Below, piece by piece: positions 7,033 through 14,929 of a stretch of 24,319 nucleotides of DNA (the stretch's first letter is position 1; each line of letters starts with the position of its first letter). Both the position numbers and the translations under genes were made by a program. The notes below the pieces were generated by a model. It was given only the letters and a program-made list of their open reading frames with translations, was not told where the DNA came from and ran no database searches. The stretch comes from Chloroflexota bacterium (lineage in GTDB: Bacteria; Chloroflexota; Limnocylindria; Limnocylindrales; CSP1-4), in assembly GCA_021789355.1 (NCBI GenBank), contig JAJYJR010000020.1, positions 1 through 24,319 of the forward strand. Reading direction: 5' to 3'.

Positions 7033-7872
7033 GTGCAGCCGTTCCGTGTCGCCCTCGTCCAGCTCGACGCCGGCCCGGAGGTCGAAGTCAACCTCGCGCG
7101 GGCGCTGGCGCTCGTGGAGCGGGCCCTCGCGGCCGGGCCCGACCTGGTCGCGCTGCCGGAGACCTTCCTCTATCGCGGCCGCGCGGCCGGCTTCAGCGCG
7201 GCAGCCTCCGAGATCCCGGGTCCCCTGACCGAGCCGTTCGCCGCGCTCGCCCGGCGACAGGCCTGCTGGCTGCTGCTCGGCAGCCTGGCCGAACGCTCCG
7301 CGGACCCGGAGCGGCCCTTCATCACGAGTGTCCTGCTCGCGCCCGACGGGGCGGTGGCGGCGACCTATCGCAAGGTCCACCTCTTCGACGTCGACGTGGC
7401 CGATGGGCCGAGCGCCCACGAGTCGGCCAGGGCGACACCGGGCGATCGGGCGGTCGTGGCGGAGCTCGGGCGGCCGGAGGGCGATCCGGTCCGCCTGGGT
7501 CTCTCGGTCTGCTACGACCTCCGTTTCCCCGAGCTCTACCGCTCCCTGGCTCTGGCCGGCGCCGAGGTCCTAGCCGTCCCGGCCGACTTCACCGAGCGGA
7601 CCGGCCGCGACCACTGGGAGGTGCTGCTGCGGGCCCGGGCGATCGAGAACGGCGCCTGGGTGATCGCCCCTGCCCAGTGCGGGAGCGGTGGTGGGGCTGC
7701 CACGCCCGCGTTCGGGCGGAGCATGGTCGTCGACCCATGGGGCGTGGTCGTGGCCCAGGCGCCCGACGGGCCGGGCGTGCTCGTGGCGGACCTGGACCTG
7801 GACCGCGTCCCGGCGGTCCGGCGCCAGGTCCCGTCTCTGGCCAACCGGCGCCCGGAGGCGTACCGCCCATAA
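7033..7872 (+). CDS. carbon-nitrogen hydrolase, Nit/omega-amidase-like
   Basis: This 279-residue cytoplasmic amidase belongs to the nitrilase superfamily and is the usual size. The catalytic triad is visible as Glu43 (LPETFLY), Lys114 (YRKVHLFDVD) and Cys160 (LSVCYDLRFPELYR). The sequence KVHLFDVDV and SVCYDLRFPELYR match the Nit1/Nit2 branch, whose members hydrolyse omega-amides such as alpha-ketoglutaramate or deaminated glutathione. The C-terminus follows the family pattern to LANRRPEAY. The start is GTG 7033, with GGAGG five nt upstream; GTG 7027 is in frame but would overlap that site. It converges on the first Tad cassette, and a hairpin lies between. The exact substrate is not determined by the sequence. 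Confidence 0.88.
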   Translation: MQPFRVALVQLDAGPEVEVNLARALALVERALAAGPDLVALPETFLYRGRAAGFSAAASEIPGPLTEPFAALARRQACWLLLGSLAERSADPERPFITSVLLAPDGAVAATYRKVHLFDVDVADGPSAHESARATPGDRAVVAELGRPEGDPVRLGLSVCYDLRFPELYRSLALAGAEVLAVPADFTERTGRDHWEVLLRARAIENGAWVIAPAQCGSGGGAATPAFGRSMVVDPWGVVVAQAPDGPGVLVADLDLDRVPAVRRQVPSLANRRPEAYRP

Positions 7873-7885
7873 CGCCGCTGACGAG

Positions 7886-7915
7886 CCGAGGCCGCGCCTG
7901 CCGGCGCGGCCTCGG
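7886..7915. terminator. GC-rich hairpin, bidirectional terminator candidate
   Basis: CCGAGGCCGCGCC-TGCC-GGCGCGGCCTCGG is a perfect 13-bp stem with a 4-nt loop. It lies between the convergent nitrilase (ends 7872) and cassette-1 TadG-like gene (ends 7934). No U-tract follows on either strand, so efficiency is uncertain. A close relative lies after cassette 2. Confidence 0.65.
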
Positions 7916-7933
7916 ATGCGCGGTCCGGCGCGG

Positions 7934-8890
7934 TCAGTTGGTCAACCGGACCGAGTAGGCGCCGAAGAACTGGACGCCGTTCGTCCCGTTCCCGTTCTGG
8001 ACGACGTGCAGGTCGGACGGGTTGATCGGCGACTCGAAATAGCCACTGAGCTGCTTGGTGCTGCCCCCGACGCAGGCGGTGAGGCGAAACATCGCCCAGC
8101 CGACCATGGCGCCCGCGTCGTCGACGATGGCCACCGGGAAGTCCTGGCCGACGTAGTCGCTCAGGTCACTGAAGAGGGTCGTGTGGCTGCCCGCGTTGAG
8201 CGGCCCGATCAGCTCCTTCAGAGTCACGATCGTGCTCGTGCCGCCGCCGTTGATCAGGTCATCCACGGTGTTCGAATCGCCGTTGCAGGGGTTGCCGTGG
8301 GCGGTGCAGAAGACCGTCCAGTTGAAGGTCGAGGCGTCCTGGGGGACATCCTCGGTCCCCGTCCCGGGCTCGCCGAAGGCCCTGTTGTGGCTCTGTCCGA
8401 ACGGGTTCCCGGCCAAGGCCTTCTTGTTGAAGATGATCGGCATCGCGCCATAGGCCCCGTTGGGGACGCCCTCCTCGACCGTGGCCGTCGTGCCCACCTG
8501 CCAGACAGGTTGGCCCACGACACCGGCGAAGTAGTTGTCGTGGGGCTTGCCGAGGTCGACGGTGATCGAGGTCGAGCCATCGGCGTTGGCCGTGGTACTG
8601 ACGCTCATGGTCACGCCGCCGACGCCGATGGTGTAGCCGTTGCTGGCGGCCACACCCTGGGCAGCGGCGGTCGCGGCGTCGGACGAACTCGTGTTGGCGA
8701 AGGCGTAGCCGGCCGCCATGGCCGCGGCGTCCGCCGCATTCTGCATGTCCCGGCGCTGGTTGAAGGTGTCGCCACCGTCCACTACCAAGCCGGCCATCGC
8801 CAGGATGACGACCAGGACGAGCGTGAACAGCACGAGCGCCTGGCCGCGCTCGGACCGGCGACCAGGGGGGGTGGGTCGAAGACGGCGCAT
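7934..8890 (-). CDS. TadG-like pilus-assembly protein, cassette 1
   Basis: This 318-residue envelope protein is anchored by one N-terminal helix, GQALVLFTLVLVVILAMAGL (residues 16-35). That helix is followed by the TadG N-terminal hallmark VDGGDTFNQRRDMQNAADAAAMAAG, after which the chain is presumably outside the membrane. No von Willebrand A domain is seen, and the position corresponding to pseudopilin Glu5 is not Glu, so it is TadG-like rather than TadE-like. It is the last gene of cassette 1 and is diverged from the other two TadG-like proteins, although YFAGVVG and the ending YSVRLTN can be matched to YFAGV(A/V)G and VQLI(R/K). The start at ATG 8890 has TAGGAG 8 nt upstream. Its role is inferred from the family: it probably works with the pseudopilins encoded next to it. 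Confidence 0.8.
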   Translation of the reverse strand: MRRLRPTPPGRRSERGQALVLFTLVLVVILAMAGLVVDGGDTFNQRRDMQNAADAAAMAAGYAFANTSSSDAATAAAQGVAASNGYTIGVGGVTMSVSTTANADGSTSITVDLGKPHDNYFAGVVGQPVWQVGTTATVEEGVPNGAYGAMPIIFNKKALAGNPFGQSHNRAFGEPGTGTEDVPQDASTFNWTVFCTAHGNPCNGDSNTVDDLINGGGTSTIVTLKELIGPLNAGSHTTLFSDLSDYVGQDFPVAIVDDAGAMVGWAMFRLTACVGGSTKQLSGYFESPINPSDLHVVQNGNGTNGVQFFGAYSVRLTN

Positions 8891-8900
8891 CGGACGGCTC

Positions 8901-9368
8901 CTAGGGCAGCTGGACATGACTCGTGGAGCTGACGGTGAAGCTCTGCGGCAGGCCGACGACCTTCACCAGGAACCCCGTCATGAGGGGGATCCGGACGGTG
9001 ACCGTGACCCGGGCGTACGAGCCCGACTGGCAGTTGCCGTCGTCGAGCTGGATGTTCTGGACGTCGGTGCAGTGGATGGCGATGGTCGAGGATGGGTCGG
9101 AGAGTCCCATGACCATGCCCTTCTGGACCGCGATGGTGGACAGCGTCTGCGGGCTGTTGCCGATCACGCAGTCACCGGGATCGCAGGGGTGGACGCTCGT
9201 CACACGGGCGATCTCCCGGGCCGCCTCGGACGTGCCGTTGGAGACATAGACGACGCGCCCGAGATCCACGATCCCCATCAGGATCAGCAGGAACGGGATC
9301 AGGACGAGGGCGAACTCGACGGTCGCCTGGCCGCGGGAGTGGTGGGTGCGGGAGCCGTGGCGTAGCAT
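8901..9368 (-). CDS. TadE-like pseudopilin, cassette 1 (plain)
   Basis: This 155-residue protein has the sequence RGQATVEFALVLIPFLLILM, which combines a pseudopilin cleavage pattern G|xxxxE with the single TadE transmembrane helix. It continues DLGRVVYVSNGTSEAAREIAR, the typical amphipathic TadE extension. The mature domain has four cysteines (HPCDPGDCV, IHCTDV, GNCQSG) that could form disulfides outside the cell. The family assembles with Tad pili as minor pilins. ATG 9368 is one nt after the TGA of the PKD-bearing gene upstream, so translation is probably coupled. It is followed after 10 nt by the TadG-like gene. Confidence 0.85.
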   Translation of the reverse strand: MLRHGSRTHHSRGQATVEFALVLIPFLLILMGIVDLGRVVYVSNGTSEAAREIARVTSVHPCDPGDCVIGNSPQTLSTIAVQKGMVMGLSDPSSTIAIHCTDVQNIQLDDGNCQSGSYARVTVTVRIPLMTGFLVKVVGLPQSFTVSSTSHVQLP

Positions 9369-9369
9369 C

Positions 9370-10293
9370 TCACTTCACCTTGATGGTGACTTTGCCCGAC
9401 GTGTTCGAGCCGTAGCCGTTGGTCACCGTCAGCGTCACGTAGTACGTGTTGGGGGCCACGTAGACGTGGGGCTGCTGGGTCTGGCCCGAGCGGACGCTGC
9501 CGTCGCCGAAGTCCCAGATCCAGCTCGTGATGGCGCACGGGTTGGGCTGGGAGACACTCGGCGTGGAGGTGTCGGCAACGGTCAGCGTGACGGGCGCCTG
9601 ATCGCTGACCGGGCTGGTCGTGTAGGTGAAGCCGGCGCTCGGCGGACAGGTGAGCGGCGGGGGACTCTCGGACTCGCTGGGGCTCGCGCTGGGGGACGGC
9701 GTCGGTGTCGGCGTGGGGACCGGCGTGGCGCCTGCCGGAGGCGTCGGCAACGTCTCGATCTGCGTCGTGGAGCTGCTGCTGAAGGTCAGGTTCTGGTTGC
9801 CGCTGAAGAAGGCGGCGATGATCGGCGTCAGGAAGCTGAAATGCCCGGTCACGGTCACGGTGACCGTGTTGCCCATGCCCGTCGCGCAGTCGCCAGGATT
9901 GCAGGCCACCCGGACGTCGGCCGGCCGGACCGACACGAAGGAGCTGCTGTCGCGCGATTCCAGCAGGGTGCGACACATGACCAGGTTGGTGCCGGGGTCG
10001 CAGCTGGCGGTCGGGTAGGGCGACGGCGCGCCGGCCACGAAGAGGGTCGGCGTCTTCGACGCCTGCATCGCTCCTTCGCGGGCCGCGTTGCTCACGGCGA
10101 TGCGGGCGTAGTAGAGCCGACCCAGGTCCAGCACCGTGAGCAGCACCAGGACGAAGATCGGGGCGATCAGCGCGAACTCGACAAGCGCCTGGCCGGGACT
10201 GTGGCGGCTGTGGCGGCGGAGGCGGCGGCCCAGGCTTCTTCGGTGCGACGTCCCCCCGGTGGTGCCGGTCGGGGGCGGTGGCGGGCGATGCAC
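9370..10293 (-). CDS. TadE-like pseudopilin with C-terminal PKD domain, cassette 1
   Basis: This 307-residue protein begins with a basic, Pro-rich cytoplasmic leader, followed by GQALVEFALIAPIFVLVLL (residues 34-52). That segment has the pseudopilin motif with Glu at +5 and the TadE helix, followed by DLGRLYYARIAVSNAAREGA. The TadE ectodomain runs to about residue 180. A Pro/Thr/Ser-rich linker covers about 183-214. Residues 219-307 form a PKD domain, shown by WIWDFGDGS (258-266) and HVYVAPNTYYVTLTVTN. PKD domains are extracellular beta-sandwiches used for protein or polysaccharide contact. The start is GTG 10293 with GAGGG about 9 nt upstream; an ATG at 10298 is out of frame. It is the first gene of cassette 1. 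Confidence 0.85.
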   Translation of the reverse strand: MHRPPPPPTGTTGGTSHRRSLGRRLRRHSRHSPGQALVEFALIAPIFVLVLLTVLDLGRLYYARIAVSNAAREGAMQASKTPTLFVAGAPSPYPTASCDPGTNLVMCRTLLESRDSSSFVSVRPADVRVACNPGDCATGMGNTVTVTVTGHFSFLTPIIAAFFSGNQNLTFSSSSTTQIETLPTPPAGATPVPTPTPTPSPSASPSESESPPPLTCPPSAGFTYTTSPVSDQAPVTLTVADTSTPSVSQPNPCAITSWIWDFGDGSVRSGQTQQPHVYVAPNTYYVTLTVTNGYGSNTSGKVTIKVK

Positions 10294-10480
10294 GGCATGG
10301 TCCCTCGGATCGGGGGACGCCCGCCGATCCTCATGCCGTTGCCTTTCGGGGTTGTTTGCCGTGGTGCGTGGACGCCTGCACCGATCGAACCAGGCCGGGC
10401 CAGCCGTTGGTACCGGGGGGCTCGAATCGAAAGGCCGCGCCGGATGCCGGCGCGGCCTCGGTCCCCGAGAGGCGGAGCTG
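10294..10480. other. intercassette region 1/2
   Basis: These 187 nt hold the cassette-2 terminator-like hairpin at the right end and should contain any promoter of cassette 1. No gene or clear promoter hexamers are seen. Confidence 0.5.
10432..10458 (-). terminator. GC-rich hairpin after cassette 2
   Basis: AGGCCGCGCCGG-ATG-CCGGCGCGGCCT is a perfect 12-bp stem with a 3-nt loop, 22 nt downstream of the cassette-2 TadG-like stop. On the minus strand it is followed by TTCGATTCG, a weak T-rich stretch. It shares a 17-nt arm-plus-flank with the hairpin after cassette 1. Confidence 0.65.
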
Positions 10481-11671
10481 CTACTTGATCAGCTGCACAC
10501 CCAGCGGTCCGGGCACACCCGGCTGGGGCATGCCGACCGGTCCCTGGGTGATCGGCAGGACGAACCAGCCCTTCAGGCATCCGGTGGCGCCGTTCCCGAG
10601 CGCCAGCGGCAACCCGGGCGGGGAGTTGCAGATGACGCTGTTGTCGCCCTGGATGTAGGCGTGGTCCAGGTGGAAGCCGATCGCTCCGATCAGGTGATAG
10701 TAGGTGTTGTTGCCACTGACCGTCTGTGGCGGGTTCGGGCAGGCTGGGCCCGGGCTAACCTGGCCGACGCCGTTCTCCAGGCAATCGAAGAGCGGCAGGT
10801 AGACCGTCTTGCCGTCCCAGGAGTTCATGGCCGTGTCGACCTGGGTATTGTTGGTGTTGCCGGTTTCTGTCTGCACCCAGATCGGGAAGGTGATGACCGG
10901 GTTGTCGGGCGTCTGGATGTCGCAGGCCAGGTCGTTGACACCGCCCCCGCAGACGCTGTCCTCGGGGGCGATCGCCAGCCAGCCGACGCTGCCGGGGCCG
11001 GTCCCGCAGAGGGGCACGATCGACTCGTTGGACGCGGTCATGTCGCCGGTCACGATCGTGTAGGGTCCGCCGGGGGTCCCGATGTTGTACTTGTTGTTGT
11101 TGGCGTTGCAGGTGGAGATGCTGCTCGGGAAGGTGACCGGCAGCATCCCGCAGACCGGCGCCTCGCAGAAGCCGGTCAGCTCGCCGGCGATGGCGGTCGC
11201 CCGTGCGGACGCCGAGAACTGGTTGAATCCGGCCACCCCGGCGAAGTAGGTGCGGAACGTCTTGGAGCCATCCACCTCGACCCCATAGGCGGCCGACGGT
11301 GGCGTGACGGCGCCCAGCGACCCGACCTGGACGGGCGGGTCCAGTTGGTTGCCGGTGATGTCGGTGTACCAGGCGGTGGGCGTCGAGATGCCGTTGTTGG
11401 AGGCCGACGCGTCGACGGCGTTGAGGACGTCCTGGTCCGTCCCGGTCGGGGTGGCCTGGGTCATCACCGCCCCGATGTTCTGGGCGAGGACCACCGCTCC
11501 CGCTTCGGCTGCCGCGTCGGATGCGTTCTGGGTGCCGCGCTGTTGCGCCCAGGCGTTGCCGCCGTCGACGATCAGGGCGGTCATCGAGAGGAGCGCGACG
11601 AGGGCGAGGACCATCAGGACGAGGGTCTGGCCCTCCTGGCCGCGCCGCCGGCGACCGGCCGCTGGATTCAT
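10481..11671 (-). CDS. TadG-like pilus-assembly protein, cassette 2
   Basis: This 396-residue protein has one N-terminal helix, GQTLVLMVLALVALLSMTAL, followed by the TadG-type motif IVDGGNAWAQQRGTQNASDA. The long ectodomain has many Asn, Thr and Gly residues and several cysteines (FCEAPVC, STCNANN, CDIQTP, CLENG, CPNPP). It aligns by eye along its length with the cassette-3 copy: YFAGVAG, MLPVTF, TGNTNN, YLPLFDC, GATGCLKG and the terminal VQLIK all have counterparts there. The start at ATG 11671 has AAGGGG about 8 nt upstream; the ORF open to 11959 overlaps the previous gene and is rejected. It is the last gene of cassette 2, and its role is inferred from the family. Confidence 0.8.
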   Translation of the reverse strand: MNPAAGRRRRGQEGQTLVLMVLALVALLSMTALIVDGGNAWAQQRGTQNASDAAAEAGAVVLAQNIGAVMTQATPTGTDQDVLNAVDASASNNGISTPTAWYTDITGNQLDPPVQVGSLGAVTPPSAAYGVEVDGSKTFRTYFAGVAGFNQFSASARATAIAGELTGFCEAPVCGMLPVTFPSSISTCNANNNKYNIGTPGGPYTIVTGDMTASNESIVPLCGTGPGSVGWLAIAPEDSVCGGGVNDLACDIQTPDNPVITFPIWVQTETGNTNNTQVDTAMNSWDGKTVYLPLFDCLENGVGQVSPGPACPNPPQTVSGNNTYYHLIGAIGFHLDHAYIQGDNSVICNSPPGLPLALGNGATGCLKGWFVLPITQGPVGMPQPGVPGPLGVQLIK

Positions 11672-11730
11672 CTGGATCACCCCTTCGTGCGTCGAGATCG
11701 TGCGCGACCGTGGCCGGTGTCCGGTGACGT

Positions 11731-12216
11731 TCATGGGACCGGGCACCCGCTGGTGGAACAGACACTCTCGATCGGCTGCTGGCTCGTCGAGCTGACCGCG
11801 ATCGAGCCGATGATGCTGCCGATGATCGGCGTGATCGGACTGACGGTGTCCTTGACGGTGACGACGGCGACGCAGCCGATGTCGAGCGTGGAGCAGGTGG
11901 CGCTCAGGTTGGACGTCAGGAACTGGACGCAGACGCCGCTGCTGCCGCTGATCGGGCACGAGCTGGACGCGGTGCTGATGCCGAGTGCCGTGGCCTGGGC
12001 CGCAGCCCGGTCGACGATGTCGCTCGGGTACTGGTTGACGATCGCGGTCCGGGCCCCCTCGCGGGCGGCGTTGCTGACCGCGTTGTACGCGTAGATGTAG
12101 CGACCGAAGTCGAAGACGCCCATGAAGAGGAGCAGGATGAGCGGGATGACCAGGGCGAACTCGACCAGGGCCTGGCCGTGGGATGGCCGTCGCGACCGGA
12201 GGCGAACGATAGTCAT
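11731..12216 (-). CDS. TadE-like pseudopilin, cassette 2 (plain)
   Basis: This 161-residue protein has HGQALVEFALVIPLILLLFM with the G|xxxxE pseudopilin motif and the TadE helix, followed by FDFGRYIYAYNAVSNAAREG. The ectodomain ends ITPIIGSIIGSIAVSSTSQQ followed by a Cys-containing tail (SVCSTSGCPVP). It closely resembles the cassette-3 plain TadE (TPIIG, SxTSQ and a GR-AYN-VSNAAR core). ATG 12216 lies two nt after the stop of the PASTA-bearing gene, and the TadG-like gene follows after 59 nt. It probably forms the short minor-pilin partner in the cassette. Confidence 0.85.
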   Translation of the reverse strand: MTIVRLRSRRPSHGQALVEFALVIPLILLLFMGVFDFGRYIYAYNAVSNAAREGARTAIVNQYPSDIVDRAAAQATALGISTASSSCPISGSSGVCVQFLTSNLSATCSTLDIGCVAVVTVKDTVSPITPIIGSIIGSIAVSSTSQQPIESVCSTSGCPVP

Positions 12217-12218
12217 GG

Positions 12219-12995
12219 CTACGGCCCCACCGTCAGGGTGAACGTGTCGCAGGGTTGCGGGGTCCCGTCCCAGTCGCCGGTGACCCCGCCCGACGTTTCG
12301 GTCTTGATGGTGTAGTTGCCGGTGCCGATCGTCACGGTCAGGTCATTCGGGACGAATCCGGCGGCATTCCACTGGCCCTGGGCGCTCGTGGTGGGCTGGC
12401 CCGGCGATCCGAGGACGTGCGAGTTCATGAAGTTGGGGACCGTGCAGAGCGCGGGCGTCGAGGTCGGCGTCGGCGTGGGTGTTGGCGTCGGGGTCGGTGT
12501 GGGCGTCGGGACCGCTGCCGTCGTCACCAGGCCGGCCCGGATCGGGAAGATGGCGGTCGAGCCGAGCTGCATCGGGTTGCCCAGGACCGCGCCCATGAAG
12601 GGGGTCAGCAGCTGGAAGCCGCAGGTCAGGGTGACCTGCGCGCGGCCACCCAGGACGTCCCCGTCGGGGAAGGTCGGCGTCGGCAGGGGCGACGGCAGGG
12701 CGCAGTTGATCGCCGCCGCGTCGTTCTGGATCTGCTGGGCGTAGGTTGCCTGTGCGGCCGGGTCCGGAGTGGCTCCCCAGGCGTCGGGGTTGAGCGCCGC
12801 GAAGTTGGCGGCGATACGGGCCGAGTTCTGGAGGTCCACCCAGCCGAAGTAGAGCCGGCCCATGTCGATGGCCGTCAGCAGGATGAGGGTCAGGACCGGC
12901 AGGACCAGCGCGAACTCGACCAGGGCCTGGCCGGCACGACGCCCCCGCCGGCCTGACCGGCGAGAGCGTCGCGGCTGGGGGTGGGTAGGACGCAC
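12219..12995 (-). CDS. TadE-like pseudopilin with Thr-Pro linker and PASTA-like domain, cassette 2
   Basis: This 258-residue protein has a very basic cytoplasmic leader, then AGQALVEFALVLPVLTLILL (residues 21-40) with pseudopilin Glu, then IDMGRLYFGWVDLQNSARIA. The TadE ectodomain extends to about 160. Residues 163-179 are an uninterrupted Pro-Thr alternation. After it, CTVPNFMNSHVLGSPG (184-199) and QWNAAGFVPNDLTV begin a PASTA-like fold ending CDTFTLTVGP; the two flanking cysteines (184 and 249) could pair. PASTA domains bind peptidoglycan or muropeptides in serine/threonine kinases and penicillin-binding proteins. The start is GTG 12995, with ATGAGG upstream. It is the first gene of cassette 2. 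Confidence 0.8.
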   Translation of the reverse strand: MRPTHPQPRRSRRSGRRGRRAGQALVEFALVLPVLTLILLTAIDMGRLYFGWVDLQNSARIAANFAALNPDAWGATPDPAAQATYAQQIQNDAAAINCALPSPLPTPTFPDGDVLGGRAQVTLTCGFQLLTPFMGAVLGNPMQLGSTAIFPIRAGLVTTAAVPTPTPTPTPTPTPTPTSTPALCTVPNFMNSHVLGSPGQPTTSAQGQWNAAGFVPNDLTVTIGTGNYTIKTETSGGVTGDWDGTPQPCDTFTLTVGP

Positions 12996-13245
12996 GTGGG
13001 ACGCCTCATTGCTCAGCGCTTCAGTTCACGATTGCGGGCGGCATCTTGGGGGCCCGACCTTGCGCCCCAGATTGCAGTGGTGCGCCGGAGCAGCACCCCC
13101 GCGGCCCATGGTGGGACGAGACTGCGGCGTCGGGGATCCCGAGCGCTTTCCGACCGCCCCATCGCGCCACGGCGACGCGGCGAGTCCAAGGAACACAAAT
13201 GTCGCACCCCGGGATTCCCTCGACAGCGATGACGCCCGGACTCGG
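12996..13245. other. intercassette region 2/3
   Basis: These 250 nt contain no gene I can support. They should contain the cassette-2 promoter. Unlike cassettes 1 and 2, no strong hairpin follows the cassette-3 stop, so read-through from cassette 3 is possible. Confidence 0.5.
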
Positions 13246-14421
13246 CTAGCGAATCAGCTGGACGGATGCCACCCTGAAGCCCGCCCCCCCAGTGCCGGAC
13301 CCCTGGTCCACCACACCGCCTGTGATGTAGTCGACGAACTTCCCGACGAGACATCCGGTCTCACCGTTGCCCGTCCCGCAGACCGAGTTGCCGCCGTTGA
13401 TATAAGCCCCGTGGCCATAACTGCGGGTGACACCATCCGGTCCCACGACGGCACCACAGGCACCCGAGATCTCCGGCTGGGGTCCGCAGAAACGGAACGC
13501 CAGGACCTTGGGAATGTGGTACCAGGTGTTCGAACCATGCGGCGGATCGGTGCACGTCGTCGTGGCTGGGTCCCCGGGATCACTGCCACACTGGGCATCG
13601 AAGAGTGGGATGAAGACCACCTGGCCGTCGTAGGCACGGAGGTCCGCCTCGATCGCACTCATGTTGGTGTTGCCCGTCTGGGTGACGTATTGCCACGACG
13701 GGAGCGGGATCGGTGGGTTGTTGGGCGTCTTGATCGATTGGTCGACCTCAGCGACACCGCCCTGCCTCGGTGTCCAATCGAGCCAGCCGACATTCCCGTC
13801 GGCCGCCTTGCAGAGCGCCAGGACGAAGGCCGGGTCGTCCACACCCGGGTAGTCCCCCTTGGGGGGCGCGAGTGTCCCGTTCGGAGCACAGAGCGGCAGC
13901 GTGACAGGAAAGGCCACCGGCAGCAGAATGCTCGACGTTAGTTGGGCCCAGCCGCTGACCGCGGTGGCGGAGGTCGCCGCCGAGAGGGTCGTGATCCCCA
14001 CAACGCCGGCGAAGTAGGTGCCGAATGATTTGGTGGCATGCACCTGAACGCCCTCGGCTGTCGACGGCGGCGCTTGAGTCGGGTTGTCGCCGACTCGGAC
14101 GGACGGGCTGAGGAGTTCACCGCTCCTGGTCGTGTAGTAGGCGCTCACTGACGCCGGGTCAATCCCGTTCGCCTGCGCGGCACTATCCACTGCCTGCTTG
14201 ACGTCTCCGTCGGTCTTGCCTTGCTCAAAGAGGTTCCGCGCCAGCACGCCGGCACCCGCGTTCGCCGCGGAGTCCGTCGCATTCTGCGTTGCGCGCTGCT
14301 GGACCCACGCGTTTCCCCCGTCGATGATGAGTCCAGTCATGGCCAGTAGCGCCACCAAGAGCACGCCGGCGAGAACGAGGATCTGACCGGCCTGCCGCGG
14401 CTGCTTATCGGTGCCTCGCAT
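13246..14421 (-). CDS. TadG-like pilus-assembly protein, cassette 3
   Basis: This 391-residue protein has one N-terminal helix, GQILVLAGVLLVALLAMTGL, followed by IIDGGNAWVQQRATQNATDS, the same TadG-type hallmark as cassette 2. The ectodomain shares YFAGVVG, LLPVAFP, TGNTNMS, FIPLFDAQC, NGETGCLVGKF and the end VQLIR with the cassette-2 protein, so these two are clear paralogues. The start chosen is ATG 14421, which has GAGGA 9 nt upstream; ATG 14457 is in frame and overlaps the previous gene by 11 nt but has no ribosome binding site. The gene uses noticeably more A- and T-ending codons than the cassette-1 and -2 genes. Function is inferred from the family only. Confidence 0.8.
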   Translation of the reverse strand: MRGTDKQPRQAGQILVLAGVLLVALLAMTGLIIDGGNAWVQQRATQNATDSAANAGAGVLARNLFEQGKTDGDVKQAVDSAAQANGIDPASVSAYYTTRSGELLSPSVRVGDNPTQAPPSTAEGVQVHATKSFGTYFAGVVGITTLSAATSATAVSGWAQLTSSILLPVAFPVTLPLCAPNGTLAPPKGDYPGVDDPAFVLALCKAADGNVGWLDWTPRQGGVAEVDQSIKTPNNPPIPLPSWQYVTQTGNTNMSAIEADLRAYDGQVVFIPLFDAQCGSDPGDPATTTCTDPPHGSNTWYHIPKVLAFRFCGPQPEISGACGAVVGPDGVTRSYGHGAYINGGNSVCGTGNGETGCLVGKFVDYITGGVVDQGSGTGGAGFRVASVQLIR

Positions 14422-14446
14422 GTCTAGGATCCTCACATCACAGCGC

Positions 14447-14926
14447 TCAGCCGCCATAGGGCAGCGGGCATGCCGTCTCTCCGGAGAAGAGCGGCGGGCA
14501 GTTACGTTCGAGCGGGAGTTGACTCGTCCCCGAGATCGTGATCGGACCGACGATCGCCCCGATGATCGGCGTGAGTGCCCGGAACTGATAACGGACGGTC
14601 ACGCGGAGACTGCAGTCACCTACCGTCGGGCAACTCGTACCGTCCCATGACAGGGTTACGTCTGTCCTCGGATCTATCACCAGAGCCGTTGCCTGCCGAG
14701 CCGCGGCCACCTGGAGTTGGTAGACCGGGGGCGTGAACGATGGGTCGAGGTCCTGATTTACGATCCCAGTCCGAACAGCTGCACGAGCTGCGTTCGAGAC
14801 TTGGTTGTAGGCGACGATCGCGCGGCCGAAATCGAGCACACCCACAACGATGAGGAGAAAGACAGGGATGATCAGCGCAAATTCGACGAGGGCCTGGCCA
14901 TGATGTCGATGTCGCAGGAGATCCAT
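14447..14926 (-). CDS. TadE-like pseudopilin, cassette 3 (plain)
   Basis: This 159-residue protein has HGQALVEFALIIPVFLLIVV with the pseudopilin G|xxxxE motif, then LDFGRAIVAYNQVSNAARAA. The ectodomain carries the pair CPTVGDC and ends LTPIIGAIVGPITISGTSQ followed by a Cys-containing tail (NCPPLF, TACPLP), matching the cassette-2 counterpart in layout. ATG 14926 lies three nt after the stop of the PASTA-bearing gene. As elsewhere in the cluster, A/T third positions are more frequent here than in cassette 2. It probably acts as a minor pilin or pseudopilin. Confidence 0.85.
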   Translation of the reverse strand: MDLLRHRHHGQALVEFALIIPVFLLIVVGVLDFGRAIVAYNQVSNAARAAVRTGIVNQDLDPSFTPPVYQLQVAAARQATALVIDPRTDVTLSWDGTSCPTVGDCSLRVTVRYQFRALTPIIGAIVGPITISGTSQLPLERNCPPLFSGETACPLPYGG

Positions 14927-14929
14927 GCT

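Noticed and set aside
10136..12094. 652-codon plus-strand frame over cassette 2
   Set aside because: Antisense to the TadG- and TadE-like genes, with no domain and repetitive Gly/Asp/Arg/Val content.
12440..12520. CRISPR-like or satellite repeat at the repeated gtcggcgtcgg words
   Set aside because: The repeats are in frame and encode the Thr-Pro linker of the cassette-2 protein; there are no spacers.
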